From Candidatus Amarobacter glycogenicus (lineage in GTDB: Bacteria; Chloroflexota; Dehalococcoidia; Tepidiformales; Tepidiformaceae), in the NCBI GenBank assembly GCA_016719395.1, contig JADJZF010000002.1:186001-250000 (forward strand): 64,000 nt of DNA. The letters run 5' to 3'. Below are positions 26,302 to 34,127 of the stretch, one piece after another (within the stretch, counting starts at the first letter, position 1; each line of letters begins with the position of its first letter). Below the pieces are notes generated by a model. That model was given only the letters and a program-made list of their open reading frames with translations, ran no database searches and had not been told where the DNA came from. The translations under genes were made by a program, and so were the position numbers.

Positions 26302-26307
26302 CATGCT
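26302..26307 (+). promoter_or_regulatory. Possible -10 element of leaderless CoA-transferase gene
   Basis: CATGCT lies 6 bases before the ATG at 26314, with the same hexamer and spacing as the MaoC gene at 3219. Confidence 0.35.
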
Positions 26308-26313
26308 TCTCGC

Positions 26314-27600
26314 ATGCGCATAGTGACTCTCGATGAAGCGGTCGCCACCCTTAAGAGTGGCGACCGCTTATACGTCCATGGCGGCTCGGCAACGCCACAC
26401 GTGCTCATCGATGGGATGGTTGTGCTGCGCGACGACCTCCGGGGCGTGGAAGTCGTCCATATGCATACGAATGGCCCCGCTCCGTACGTGGCGCCGGAGA
26501 TGGAAGGGCGTTATCGCCACAACGCCCTCTTCATCGGCCCGAACGTCCGCCGCGCCATCGAGGAAGGCCGGGCCGACTACACCCCCGTCTTCCTCAGCGA
26601 AATACCATCGCTCTTCGCGCCAGGCGGGCCGCTTCCGCTCGATGTCGCCTTCATCCAGGTCACGCCCCCGGACGAGCATGGACGCTGCTCGCTCGGTGTC
26701 TCGGTTGATTGTGCCCTCGCCGCTGCAAGCCATGCGAAGACCGTGGTCGCCCAGGTCAACCGCCAGATGCCTCGCACCTCGGGGCATAGCCTCAGTCTGG
26801 ATGACATCGACCTCGCCATCGAGATCGATGAACCATTGCCTGAGTCCGAGCACGAAGCTCCCGGCCCGGAAGCGACGGCGATCGGTGGCCACGTAGCCGG
26901 CCTCATCGAAGATGGCGCCACGCTCCAGATGGGGATCGGCGCCATCCCCGCCGCGGTGCTCAACGCCCTCACGGGCCACCGCGACCTTGGCGTGCACACC
27001 GAGATGTTTACCGAGGCGCTCCTGCCACTCCTCAGGAGCGGGGTCGTCAACGGCGCGCGGAAGACCATCAACGCCGGCAAGACCGTCAGTGCCTTCGTCG
27101 TCGGCAACCGTGAACTCTACGGCTACCTCGACCGTAACGAACGCATCGCCCTGCGCCCGGTGGACTACACCAATAACGTCGACGTGATCGCCGCCCACGA
27201 CCGCATGGTCGCCATCAACTCAGCGCTGAGCGTCGATCTCACGGGACAGGTGGTCGCCGATTCGATTGGCCCGCGGTTCTATAGCGGCATCGGCGGCCAG
27301 GTCGACTTCATCCGCGGCGCCGCCCGCTCCAGGGGCGGCCTGCCGATCATCGCGCTGCCCTCGACGGCGAAGGGCGGCACGCTCTCCCGCATCTGCCCCG
27401 ACTTGATTTCCGGGTCAGGTGTGGTGACCACCCGCGGCGATGTGCACTGGGTGGTGACGGAATTCGGTGCGCGCAACCTTTTCGGCAAGACCATCCGCGA
27501 ACGCGCCTCGATGCTCATCGAGATCGCTCATCCCGCCTTCCGCGAAGGGCTGCACGAATCCGCGGGCAAACTGGGGTACCTGGGGCGAAGGGCGAACTAG
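26314..27600 (+). CDS. Acetyl-CoA hydrolase/4-hydroxybutyrate CoA-transferase family protein
   Basis: 428 residues of the family I CoA-transferase fold. Key motifs are H-M-H-T-N-G-P-A-P-Y, G-V-S-V-D-C-A near residue 130, Q-M-G-I-G-A-I-P near 210, and G-V-H-T-E-M-F-T-E with the CoA-linked catalytic Glu. G-I-G-G-Q-V-D-F-I-R-G-A and V-V-T-E-F-G-A-R-N-L close the C-terminal domain. It moves CoA between acetate and a short acyl group or hydrolyses acyl-CoA. The ATG at 26314 is used; the 12 extra upstream residues are not conserved. It converges on the next gene, sharing CTAG. Confidence 0.92.
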   Translation: MRIVTLDEAVATLKSGDRLYVHGGSATPHVLIDGMVVLRDDLRGVEVVHMHTNGPAPYVAPEMEGRYRHNALFIGPNVRRAIEEGRADYTPVFLSEIPSLFAPGGPLPLDVAFIQVTPPDEHGRCSLGVSVDCALAAASHAKTVVAQVNRQMPRTSGHSLSLDDIDLAIEIDEPLPESEHEAPGPEATAIGGHVAGLIEDGATLQMGIGAIPAAVLNALTGHRDLGVHTEMFTEALLPLLRSGVVNGARKTINAGKTVSAFVVGNRELYGYLDRNERIALRPVDYTNNVDVIAAHDRMVAINSALSVDLTGQVVADSIGPRFYSGIGGQVDFIRGAARSRGGLPIIALPSTAKGGTLSRICPDLISGSGVVTTRGDVHWVVTEFGARNLFGKTIRERASMLIEIAHPAFREGLHESAGKLGYLGRRAN

Positions 27601-28802
27601 CTCTGGAAAACGCCCGGTTCGTCGTCCGGCTCATCAAAGACTGGCGCCGAGGAACCCTGGAGTGCCGCGATCAGGTCGGCGGCATCCTGGGGGGTGATCT
27701 TGCCCTGCTCGAGCATCTGGAGTACGCGCATCTCTTCGCCTTCCCGCCGGCGAGAGGCTGCGGCGGCGCGGCCCGGCCGCTGCGGTTTGGGCTGGGCGGT
27801 GAAGGCCGCGCTACGGGATGGTGCTCCGGCCCCAGCATCCCGAGCCTTCACGATGCACTCGCCGATCCCGGAGGTAACGCGGACGGAGGTCATCGCCGGT
27901 TCGGGGGCGCTCGGGTACTCGACGCGAGACTTGCCGATTCCGCTCGACGCCTTGATTGTCACTTCGCCACCGGCCGGGAGCCGCACTTCGGCGCGCCCCA
28001 GGCCAACATCCACCTTGTACTCGCCCGCTGCCAGCTCGGCGATGTCCATCAGCACGTCGCCCGTCCCCGAATCGCAGCGGGCGAGGCCGCTGTGAGAAAG
28101 CACCGAAACCTTGCCCGCTCCCACGCTCACATCGAGGGACCCGGAGGTGAGGAGGCACTGCACGGTCCCCGCTCCCACATGGACTCGCAGGTCTGCTGCG
28201 CTGATTCCCTGCACTTCCGTCTCACCGTAGCCGTTGTCGATTCGGACCTGTTCGAACGAGCCTTCGCCGAGGCGGATGATCGTGGAGGCGCCCTGGCGGC
28301 GGCGGAAGAGCCATCCCTTCGTCAGCCGGACCTCGATGACGAGCCGGTCCCCGCTCCGGTGGACGTCGACTTCGGGCGTGCTCTTGTTACCGATCGAGAC
28401 GACGCCCGGGGCCTCTCCCTCTTTGCACGCGCGGATAGTGAGCTTGCCGGCCGTCTGGTCGACCTGGACCTGGCGGATGCCTTCGAGCGAGAGGGCCTGC
28501 TCGGTCCGGACGCCCTCTGCGTCGTCTTCGTTGCTCCCGAAACGGCCTACCTGTGGGCCGCGGCCGCGGTGAGCTTCGCGCCTCGATTCTTCGCGGACCT
28601 GGTCGCGCATCCTTCTCGCTTCGTCGCGCCCGCGCCGGGCGTCGTCGCGCATGCGGTCGGCTTCGGCCTTCGCCTCGCGCCGGAGCCGGTCGGCTTCGGC
28701 CTTCGCCTCGCGCCGGACATGGTCGGCTTCCAGTTTCGCCTGGCGCCGGAGCCGGTCGGCTTCTTCCAGCGCGGCGTGGATGTCGTCGCGTCCGTCAGCC
28801 AT
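27597..28802 (-). CDS. DUF4097-type protein with coiled coil and SHOCT-like tail
   Basis: 401 residues in three parts. Residues about 8-75 are a highly charged helix of 11-residue repeats (R-R-E-A-K-A-E-A-D-R-L type). Residues about 100-310 form a right-handed beta-repeat of the DUF4097/adhesin kind (G-Y-G-E-T-E-V-Q-G-I, V-G-A-G-T-V, S-G-T-G-D-V, S-S-G-I-G-K-S-R-V). The tail is a SHOCT-like helix pair (M-R-V-L-Q-M-L-E-Q-G-K-I-T-P-Q-D-A-A-D-L). In LiaX/YvlB-like envelope-stress proteins the SHOCT part is usually N-terminal. It overlaps the DUF2089 gene by 8 bases. Probable envelope-stress role. Confidence 0.78.
   Translation of the reverse strand: MADGRDDIHAALEEADRLRRQAKLEADHVRREAKAEADRLRREAKAEADRMRDDARRGRDEARRMRDQVREESRREAHRGRGPQVGRFGSNEDDAEGVRTEQALSLEGIRQVQVDQTAGKLTIRACKEGEAPGVVSIGNKSTPEVDVHRSGDRLVIEVRLTKGWLFRRRQGASTIIRLGEGSFEQVRIDNGYGETEVQGISAADLRVHVGAGTVQCLLTSGSLDVSVGAGKVSVLSHSGLARCDSGTGDVLMDIAELAAGEYKVDVGLGRAEVRLPAGGEVTIKASSGIGKSRVEYPSAPEPAMTSVRVTSGIGECIVKARDAGAGAPSRSAAFTAQPKPQRPGRAAAASRRREGEEMRVLQMLEQGKITPQDAADLIAALQGSSAPVFDEPDDEPGVFQS
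28654..28770 (-). repeat. 33-bp tandem repeat coding an 11-residue coiled-coil unit
   Basis: Three full 33-base units start at 28654, 28687 and 28720, with a partial fourth at 28753. Each encodes an 11-residue unit such as ADRLRREAKAE. The period suits a hendecad coiled coil. Unit 2 is nearly identical to unit 1 in DNA. Confidence 0.85.
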
Positions 28803-29178
28803 CGCGCGCCCCCAGGCTCCGAAGCTGTTCGGCCGCTTCCGCGGCGCTCAGGCGGCCGGCGGAAAGCTCGTCGAGCACGCGCTGCCGGCGTTCGCCGTCG
28901 CGTGGGTCCTCGCCGGCTTCGAAACCGAGTGCGATCAGCACATCGTTCAAGCGGGCGACGACGGTCGGGTAGGAAATCCCGAGTTCCTCTTCGACGTCTT
29001 TGATCTTCCCCCGGGCCCGCAGAAAGGTCTCAACGAACGAGAGTTGCTCCCGGTTGAGCCTTGCAAGGGGGCCGGCATCGAACCGCCCATCGACCCCGAC
29101 TCCGCACGAGGGGCATTCCAGCCGGCGGACGACCAGAGCGCTATCACAGCTGGGACACGCACCCACGAAGCGGGCCAT
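28795..29178 (-). CDS. DUF2089 family zinc-ribbon/HTH regulator
   Basis: 127 residues. A zinc ribbon at the N-terminus has C-P-S-C at about 8 and C-P-S-C at about 22. It is followed by L-S-F-V-E-T-F-L-R-A-R-G-K-I-K-D-V-E-E-E-L-G-I-S-Y-P-T-V, a helix-turn-helix typical of DUF2089, and a SHOCT-like tail (V-L-D-E-L-S-A-G-R-L-S-A-A-E-A-A). DUF2089 genes commonly precede DUF4097 genes, as here. It probably regulates the operon. Confidence 0.85.
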   Translation of the reverse strand: MARFVGACPSCDSALVVRRLECPSCGVGVDGRFDAGPLARLNREQLSFVETFLRARGKIKDVEEELGISYPTVVARLNDVLIALGFEAGEDPRDGERRQRVLDELSAGRLSAAEAAEQLRSLGARDG

Positions 29179-29193
29179 TCGGGTTCCTCCTGC

Positions 29194-29421
29194 CTACCGG
29201 GCGGAGTTGGCGCGCGGTAGGCGGTATTCGGCGACGGTGACGTTCGTCCCGCGGGCCCAACGTTCGACGGTGGCTGCGGCACGGCGGACGCCTGCGGCGG
29301 CCGTCGCGATCATAGAGGCAGCGGGCGATCCGTTCCCGTACCGGTAGGGCCGGCACGATTCGCGGCGGCTCTCGATGAAATACCGGCTGTGGTCCTCGAT
29401 GAACCGGGTGTTGATATCCAT
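29194..29421 (-). CDS. Small basic protein, first gene of the DUF2089/DUF4097 operon
   Basis: 75 residues, Arg-rich (S-R-R-E-S-C-R-P-Y-R-Y-G, V-R-R-A-A-A-T-V-E-R-W-A-R-G). The start ATG at 29421 has an excellent AAAGGAGA ribosome site 6-7 bases upstream and a sigma-70 promoter at 29473-29501. The stop is 15 bases before the DUF2089 start, so all three genes form one operon. A weakly hydrophobic Ala-rich stretch in the middle is too short to be a firm membrane helix. No family recognised. Confidence 0.65.
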   Translation of the reverse strand: MDINTRFIEDHSRYFIESRRESCRPYRYGNGSPAASMIATAAAGVRRAAATVERWARGTNVTVAEYRLPRANSAR

Positions 29422-29472
29422 TTCTGGTCTCCTTTCGGGCCGGTTGGCCCGGTTGGCACATGGCCTGATGAG

Positions 29473-29501
29473 ATAATCGACCCCTTTCACCAAGAAGTCA
29501 A
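29473..29501 (-). promoter_or_regulatory. Sigma-70 promoter of the DUF2089/DUF4097 operon
   Basis: On the minus strand, TTGACT (29501-29496), a 17-base spacer, then GATTAT (29478-29473). Transcription would start near 29466, leaving a 45-base leader with the ribosome site. It lies in an AT-rich island (about 29480-29560) unlike the surrounding GC-rich DNA. The remainder to 29723 holds no gene. Confidence 0.6.
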
Positions 29502-29723
29502 TAGCAATTTTAAGAAAATCAATACAGAACTGAAGTTTCCTGATACCAAAGGTTCTAACGTCAACTCGGAGTCCGTTTGGCTCAGCCTCGCCGCGCCGAA
29601 ACATGCTCAGGCCCGTCCCGCGGAAAGCCCGTCCGATTCCATTCAAGATGGAAAGGGACGAGGTCATGCCATTGCAGCAGCCTGATTCAGGGGAGAAGAG
29701 GTGAAGCGCCGTGGAGGAATCGG

Positions 29724-30320
29724 TCAGCCCAGGGCGGAGACCACGTGTTCCGGGGCGCCGTCGCGGCTGAGGACGATCGCGCGGAGCTTGCGACCACCCC
29801 ACGCGATGCCCATGTTCGCCGCCATCGCTCGCAGGCCCTCCGCCATCATGGCCCCGGCGACGTCTCCGTGGGGCGCACCATCGATCACAACTGCGATAGC
29901 GCCGCCCCCGCCGCGTTCGATGACCTGGGAAAACGCGATCGCCGCAAACAGCGGCGCAGTCAGCCCTCCCGCAACGATCGAATCCCACTCGTCACGCGAA
30001 AGTTCATCGACCTGGATCCTGGGCGCCGGGCCCGGGGCGATCACCACTGCGTCGCAACGGCCGAGGCGATCACAGACTTCCGCCGCGAAAGCCGCCGCAG
30101 CGGCCGGGTCGGAGGCATCGAGGACGGAGTTGAACTGTTCGCGCCCGATCGCCCAGACTTCGTTCGCGATCGACGCTGTCGAGAACTCCTCGACCTGGGC
30201 GACCGAGACGGTGCCGAGTGCGAGGTCCGCCCCGGCTTCCGCCAGCGCAACCGCGATCGCCCGGTCCTCTTCGCTTCCCCGGCAGACGAGCGCGACGACT
30301 TTGGCGGAGAGGGCTCCCAT
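29724..30320 (-). CDS. Degenerate short-chain dehydrogenase-like protein
   Basis: 198 residues with an SDR-like Rossmann layout: a first strand V-V-A-L-V-C-R-G-S, helix, V-L-D-A-S-D (the D-x-x-D position), D-A-V-V-I-A-P-G-P (in place of N-N-A-G), and a helix region where the catalytic Tyr-x-x-x-Lys should be but G-A-M-M-A-E is found. With the TGxxxGxG, NAG and YxxxK motifs all altered it is unlikely to be an active dehydrogenase. Its ATG overlaps the stop of the small membrane protein (ATGA). Confidence 0.6.
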   Translation of the reverse strand: MGALSAKVVALVCRGSEEDRAIAVALAEAGADLALGTVSVAQVEEFSTASIANEVWAIGREQFNSVLDASDPAAAAAFAAEVCDRLGRCDAVVIAPGPAPRIQVDELSRDEWDSIVAGGLTAPLFAAIAFSQVIERGGGGAIAVVIDGAPHGDVAGAMMAEGLRAMAANMGIAWGGRKLRAIVLSRDGAPEHVVSALG

Positions 30321-30538
30321 CAGTCGAAGAGCCCGAGGACGATAGGGACCAGGATCGCGGCGAGGATGAGGATGCCGATACCGGCGCCTATCGCGTTCCA
30401 GTTGCGGGTCTTCATCCTGCCCGAGTAATACTCCCGCTCCCAGCTGCCATCCATCAGGTCCAGGTCGCGTTCATCGGGACCGAGGTCCGGCTCGTCGTCT
30501 TCTTCATAAAGGTCGGCGGTCTGCGGTCGGGAACTCAT
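30320..30538 (-). CDS. Small single-pass membrane protein
   Basis: 72 residues. A very acidic N-terminal half (E-E-D-D-E-P-D-L-G-P-D-E-R-D-L-D) is followed by a basic turn and one membrane helix at about 48-70 (I-G-A-G-I-G-I-L-I-L-A-A-I-L-V-P-I). It ends L-G-L-F-D. No family recognised. It lies between the multi-pass protein and the SDR-like protein in one operon. Confidence 0.6.
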   Translation of the reverse strand: MSSRPQTADLYEEDDEPDLGPDERDLDLMDGSWEREYYSGRMKTRNWNAIGAGIGILILAAILVPIVLGLFD

Positions 30539-30548
30539 CTCCCGGATC

Positions 30549-31187
30549 TTAGCGCACGATCTTCACACGTTCGTTGTCGTCGTCGCGGTCCCAGAGGTCC
30601 CATTCGAGGCCCCGTGGGAAGCTGAAGCCCCCGAACCCGAGCGAAAGTGACGTGAGCAGAAACGCGATGACGCCGAGCCATGCCATCCCTGCCCCCGTGA
30701 GAACGACAATTGCCCCCGCCGCGGCCCACCAGACGATCGCTGCGATCCCGCGCGAAAACGGGTTGTGGCTGTTCGCGACTGCACCGGCGGTGAGGAAGGC
30801 GAAGACACACATCCAGCTCGCACCCTCACCCTGGGCGATGACGGATATTCCGACGGCCAGCCACGCCGCCGAGATCCCCAGGCCCAGCACCCAGGCGTCG
30901 CGCTTCATCGTGCTATAGACGACGGCGCCGGTCGTGAGGAACGCGAAGATGCTCGTCCAGGCGGCGTCGCTGGTGCTGCCGGCCGCCAGCGCCATGCCCG
31001 CCCATGTGCCGGCGATGGCGAGCAACCGCGATATGCCGAGCCTCCGCCAGGCCGAAGCCCCCACTGCCCCCGTGGCCAGCGCCGCGAAGATCAGGATCCA
31101 CCAGGCATCGTTTTCGGATACCACCGCGGCGATGCTCGCCGCCCAGATGACCATGATCGAGAAGATGGATGTTGCCTTGATCGTCAT
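30549..31187 (-). CDS. Multi-pass membrane protein with internal repeats
   Basis: 212 residues with about eight hydrophobic helices. A W-x-x-I-F-A-F-L-T-T-G-A-V motif occurs three times (A-W-W-I-L-I-F-A-A-L-A-T-G-A-V, A-W-T-S-I-F-A-F-L-T-T-G-A-V, S-W-M-C-V-F-A-F-L-T-A-G-A-V) at roughly 45-residue spacing. The last 20 residues are acidic and cytoplasmic-like. Function unknown. Its ATG overlaps the stop of the upstream small gene (ATGA). Confidence 0.65.
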   Translation of the reverse strand: MTIKATSIFSIMVIWAASIAAVVSENDAWWILIFAALATGAVGASAWRRLGISRLLAIAGTWAGMALAAGSTSDAAWTSIFAFLTTGAVVYSTMKRDAWVLGLGISAAWLAVGISVIAQGEGASWMCVFAFLTAGAVANSHNPFSRGIAAIVWWAAAGAIVVLTGAGMAWLGVIAFLLTSLSLGFGGFSFPRGLEWDLWDRDDDNERVKIVR

Positions 31188-31351
31188 ATCAGCCCGCCGT
31201 CAGCGTCGCGAATCTCCGGGCCGTTCACACAGGCGCGGCCATCCCCGAACTTCGCGTCGCGCCAGTGTAGCGCGGCATTCAACCCCTTTTCCGCAGCGAC
31301 ACGATTGCGGCCGCCCGAATCTTCGTTGATGACGGGCGGGTAGTCAGTCAC
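31184..31351 (-). CDS. Small hypothetical protein heading the membrane operon
   Basis: 55 residues (start GTG at 31351 with a GGAGG ribosome site 8 bases upstream). The sequence is polar, with no membrane helix and one Cys. Its TGA overlaps the ATG of the membrane-protein gene, strong evidence that it is translated. No family recognised. Confidence 0.5.
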   Translation of the reverse strand: MTDYPPVINEDSGGRNRVAAEKGLNAALHWRDAKFGDGRACVNGPEIRDADGGLI

Positions 31352-31441
31352 TGGGGCAACCTCCGGGTGGGCCGGATTGTAGAGTGCGCCGGACCTCGGC
31401 GAATCGAACCGGCAGGAGAAGGAATTTCTCCCGCCGTTGCC

Positions 31442-31447
31442 TACAAT
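31442..31447 (+). promoter_or_regulatory. -10 element upstream of VOC gene
   Basis: TACAAT lies 6 bases before an ATG at 31454 that is in frame with the VOC protein. Either a 45-residue N-terminal extension is made from a leaderless start, or 31454-31590 is a leader and translation starts at 31591. Confidence 0.5.
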
Positions 31448-31590
31448 TCGCGCATGCCGCCGCCCGGCAGCTGGTCGAACCAGGTGGAGTTCCGCATCGC
31501 GATCTACCGGGGCGAATCTCAGCCTGCCGGACAGCCGTTCCCTGCGTACGTCGGACGGCATCCCGCGAACCATCTTTTCGGGAGGACCCC

Positions 31591-32170
31591 TATGCCCGCC
31601 GCGCCAATCCCCGTCGCCCTCGCCCAGACCGGTCAGGTCGCCCACACCGTGAAAGACCTGGAACCAGCCGTCGCCTTCTTCCGCGACAAACTCGGGATGA
31701 TCCACCTCTTCACCGCCGGACAGCTCGCCTTCTTCGACTGCGCCGGCACCCGCCTTATGGTCGATGCGCTCCCCGAGGCCCAGGGCAACGGCAACTCCGT
31801 GCTCTACTTCAAGGTGGATGACATTCACGGCTCGGTCACGACCCTGCGCGGGAAGGGAGTCGGCTTCGAAGGTGAGCCGCACCGGATCTTCACTCACCCC
31901 GACGGGACCGAGGAATGGATGGCGTTTTTCAAGGGGCCCGAAGGCAACCTGCTCTCGCTCATGAGCCAGGTGAAGCCCCAGGCGTCGGCCTGCGTCTGGA
32001 GGCATGACCGCGAAGCAGCAATTGGAGTACGTTTCCCGGCTGACCGAGGAAGAGGCGGAAGACAAGCTTCCTGGCTTGCCGGCCGGCCCGCGAACGGCGG
32101 CTCTCCAGCAGAGAGGGCCGCGGTGTCGGGGCCTGGCCGATATCGAGGCCGGTCGGTTCGTCACTCTTGA
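31591..32170 (+). CDS. VOC (glyoxalase/bleomycin-resistance fold) protein with read-through tail
   Basis: The ATG at 31591 follows GGGAGG by 7 bases. The first ~128 residues are a single VOC module: V-A-H-T-V-K-D-L-E-P-A-V-A-F-F at the N-terminus, A-F-F-D-C-A-G-T-R-L-M-V-D, and E-W-M-A-F-F-K-G-P-E-G-N-L-L-S-L-M-S at the end. The family normally stops right there, but here the frame stays open for about 65 more residues, lying over the antitoxin gene (32004-32207) in another frame. The native stop seems to have been lost at the junction with the toxin-antitoxin pair. Confidence 0.75.
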
Positions 32171-32207
32171 GGAACTCGAAGCTGAGATGGAGGAGTGGGA
32201 CGATTGA
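32004..32207 (+). CDS. Putative antitoxin
   Basis: 67 residues, acidic C-terminus (L-A-D-I-E-A-G-R-F-V-T-L-E-E-L-E-A-E-M-E-E-W-D-D), the usual shape of small antitoxins paired with RelE/ParE toxins. The N-terminal DNA-binding part is not recognisable; residues 25-43 are unusual (Pro/Arg-rich) and may reflect local damage. The stop overlaps the TTG start of the toxin gene. Confidence 0.6.
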   Translation: MTAKQQLEYVSRLTEEEAEDKLPGLPAGPRTAALQQRGPRCRGLADIEAGRFVTLEELEAEMEEWDD

Positions 32208-32476
32208 GGGTCATTGTCTCGCGGGAGGCGCGAGAGTCTCTCAAGGCCATCTCCGCCTACCTGGGTCAGTACTCCCCGGCCGCACGCCGAACCCGGTTCG
32301 AGATTAACGCGCGCATCAAGACGCTACCACTGAACCCTCGGAAGGGCCGGAAGGTTCCCGAGTACGACGTCGATGCCATTCGCGAAGTAATCGAGGGGGA
32401 CTACCGCATCTGGTATCGACTCTCCCACGAGCGCATCGAAATAATCGCGATCTTCCACGGTGCTCGAGGGGTTTGA
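32204..32476 (+). CDS. RelE/ParE-family toxin
   Basis: 90 residues. The TTG start at 32204 (M-R-V-I-V-S-R-E-A-R-E) is chosen over GTG 32195 because the fold starts there and it overlaps the antitoxin stop. Typical features are a D/E-x-L-K-x-I-x-x-Y-L helix, P-R-K-G-R-K-V-P-E-Y near the middle, and the final strands R-E-V-I-E-G-D-Y-R-I-W-Y-R-L...I-I-A-I-F-H-G-A-R. This matches the ParE-like 'RE...yRi.Yri....i.i..v.H..R' pattern. Confidence 0.82.
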   Translation: MRVIVSREARESLKAISAYLGQYSPAARRTRFEINARIKTLPLNPRKGRKVPEYDVDAIREVIEGDYRIWYRLSHERIEIIAIFHGARGV

Positions 32477-32517
32477 TGCCTCGTCTGTCAACCTGATCTT
32501 CCGGTAACCATCTGTGT

Positions 32518-32938
32518 TATGCTCACCAGCAGAGTTGATGGTGACCGAGAGCCCTCTGAACGCTCCCATACGTCTGTCGTACTGTTCGTTTGTCGCCTCC
32601 TCGCTCGAGTGTGTATCTGTTATCGCCCGGTCAGCGCGCCTGTGAGGGCTCGGCGCAGCGGCCAGTTCGGCGCACCACCTGTGCGCCACCGAAAGGAACC
32701 TGAGCCCCCTGCTGTCCTTCCTCACCCGTAAGCGAAAGGGCGCCGCTGCCACTGATGCGCCCACTACCGCCGCACCCGCGGCCGTCCTGAACCTGCCGCG
32801 CATAGGCCTGCCGCGCCACACCTGCACGCCCACCACGACCAGCCGGTCCACCCCTCCGCCCACGATCCACTGACCCCAAAGCGCCGCCGGAACCGTGGAC
32901 GGCGCGGTAGCGGCGCCGGTCCCGAGACCCTCGATTCG
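32518..32938 (+). promoter_or_regulatory. Promoter and long leader of the DEAD-box gene
   Basis: TATGCT at 32518-32523 is a plausible -10. The following 400 bases carry no convincing separate gene. A 7-bp perfect hairpin (32669-32675 with 32681-32687) precedes an AAAGGA at about 32692. From about 32760 the helicase frame is open, without a start codon, and reads His/Pro/Arg-rich, so the true protein may begin upstream through another frame. A long leader would fit cold-shock-type control of such helicases. Confidence 0.4.
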
Positions 32939-34108
32939 GTGCCCCGGCCGCGCACCAACCTGCCGCCCACGAAGGCCCCAATCTCCGAAGCATTTGCCAG
33001 CCTCGGAGTCGGCGACACCGCCCTCGAGGCGATTGCCGCCCTGGGCTACACCGACCCGACACCGATCCAGGAGGCAGCCCTCCCACGTCTCCTGAATGGC
33101 GAGGACCTCATCGGCCTCGCCCAGACAGGCACCGGCAAGACCATCGCCTTCGGCATCCCGCTGGCCCGCTCCATCGACCCATCCCGCAACGAAGTCCAGG
33201 CCGTAGTGATGGTGCCGACGCGTGAGCTCGCGAACCAGGTGAAAGATGTCATCGAACACCTCGGCAAGTTCTACGGGTTCACCACGCAGGGCCTCGTCGG
33301 CGGCAGCCGTGTGAGGTCCGACCTGATGGCGCTCGAAAAAGGCTGCCATGTTGTCGTCGGTACGCCGGGCCGCGTCATCGACCACCTCAAGCGGGGCACC
33401 CTCCGGCTGGAACGTGTTCACTTCGTCGTCCTCGATGAGGCCGACGCGATGCTTGATATCGGTTTCGCCCGCGACATCGACTACATCCTTCGCACCGTGC
33501 CCAAGCAGCGCCAGACCGCCCTCTTCAGCGCCACGATGCCCATGAGCATTGCTCGGCTGACACATCGCCACATGCGCCGCGCCGAGACCGTGGAGATCGA
33601 ACCCGAACAGCGTACCGCCGCCGGCGTCCGCCAGTTCTATTGCGAAGTCTCGGAACGCGAGAAGTACCTCGCCCTGCGGTACATCTACGAACAGCACGGT
33701 CTCGGGCGCACGCTCATCTTCCGTAACACGAAGATCGGTGTGGATCGCCTCACCGACCAGCTCGTCGCCGCCGGCGTCCAGGCGCGTGCCATCCACGGCG
33801 ACCTTCGCCAGGGCCAGCGCGACCGCGTCATCCAGGATTTCCGCTCCGGGGCACTCGACTTCCTGGTGGCCACGAATGTCGCGGCCCGTGGCCTGGACAT
33901 CCCCGATATCGAGAACGTGATCAATTACGACGTGCCCCAAAACGCGGAGGAGTACATCCACCGCATCGGCCGCACCGCCAGGGCCGGCAAGCAAGGTGCC
34001 TCTTACACGTTCGTCGGTGAATGGGACCTGGACTTCTGGGATGTCATCCGCCGGGAAGTCGGCGACGAGAACTTGGAGTACCTGAAGCTCCCCGCCCGCT
34101 GGGACTAA
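32939..34108 (+). CDS. DEAD-box ATP-dependent RNA helicase
   Basis: 389 residues with all motifs: Q motif G-Y-T-D-P-T-P-I-Q, I A-Q-T-G-T-G-K-T, Ia P-T-R-E-L-A, Ib T-P-G-R, II D-E-A-D, III S-A-T, V A-R-G-L-D-I-P and VI H-R-I-G-R-T-A-R-A-G. It lacks the long C-terminal tail of many cold-shock helicases. GTG at 32939 is the first possible start in frame, but a basic His/Pro/Arg-rich extension upstream reads like coding sequence, so the N-terminus is uncertain. It unwinds RNA in ribosome assembly or mRNA decay. Confidence 0.92.
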   Translation: MPRPRTNLPPTKAPISEAFASLGVGDTALEAIAALGYTDPTPIQEAALPRLLNGEDLIGLAQTGTGKTIAFGIPLARSIDPSRNEVQAVVMVPTRELANQVKDVIEHLGKFYGFTTQGLVGGSRVRSDLMALEKGCHVVVGTPGRVIDHLKRGTLRLERVHFVVLDEADAMLDIGFARDIDYILRTVPKQRQTALFSATMPMSIARLTHRHMRRAETVEIEPEQRTAAGVRQFYCEVSEREKYLALRYIYEQHGLGRTLIFRNTKIGVDRLTDQLVAAGVQARAIHGDLRQGQRDRVIQDFRSGALDFLVATNVAARGLDIPDIENVINYDVPQNAEEYIHRIGRTARAGKQGASYTFVGEWDLDFWDVIRREVGDENLEYLKLPARWD

Positions 34109-34127
34109 CCTCGTAACCCGAGACTCG

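Noticed and set aside
28654..28770. CRISPR-like direct repeats
   Set aside because: 33-base tandem units without spacers that encode a coiled coil.
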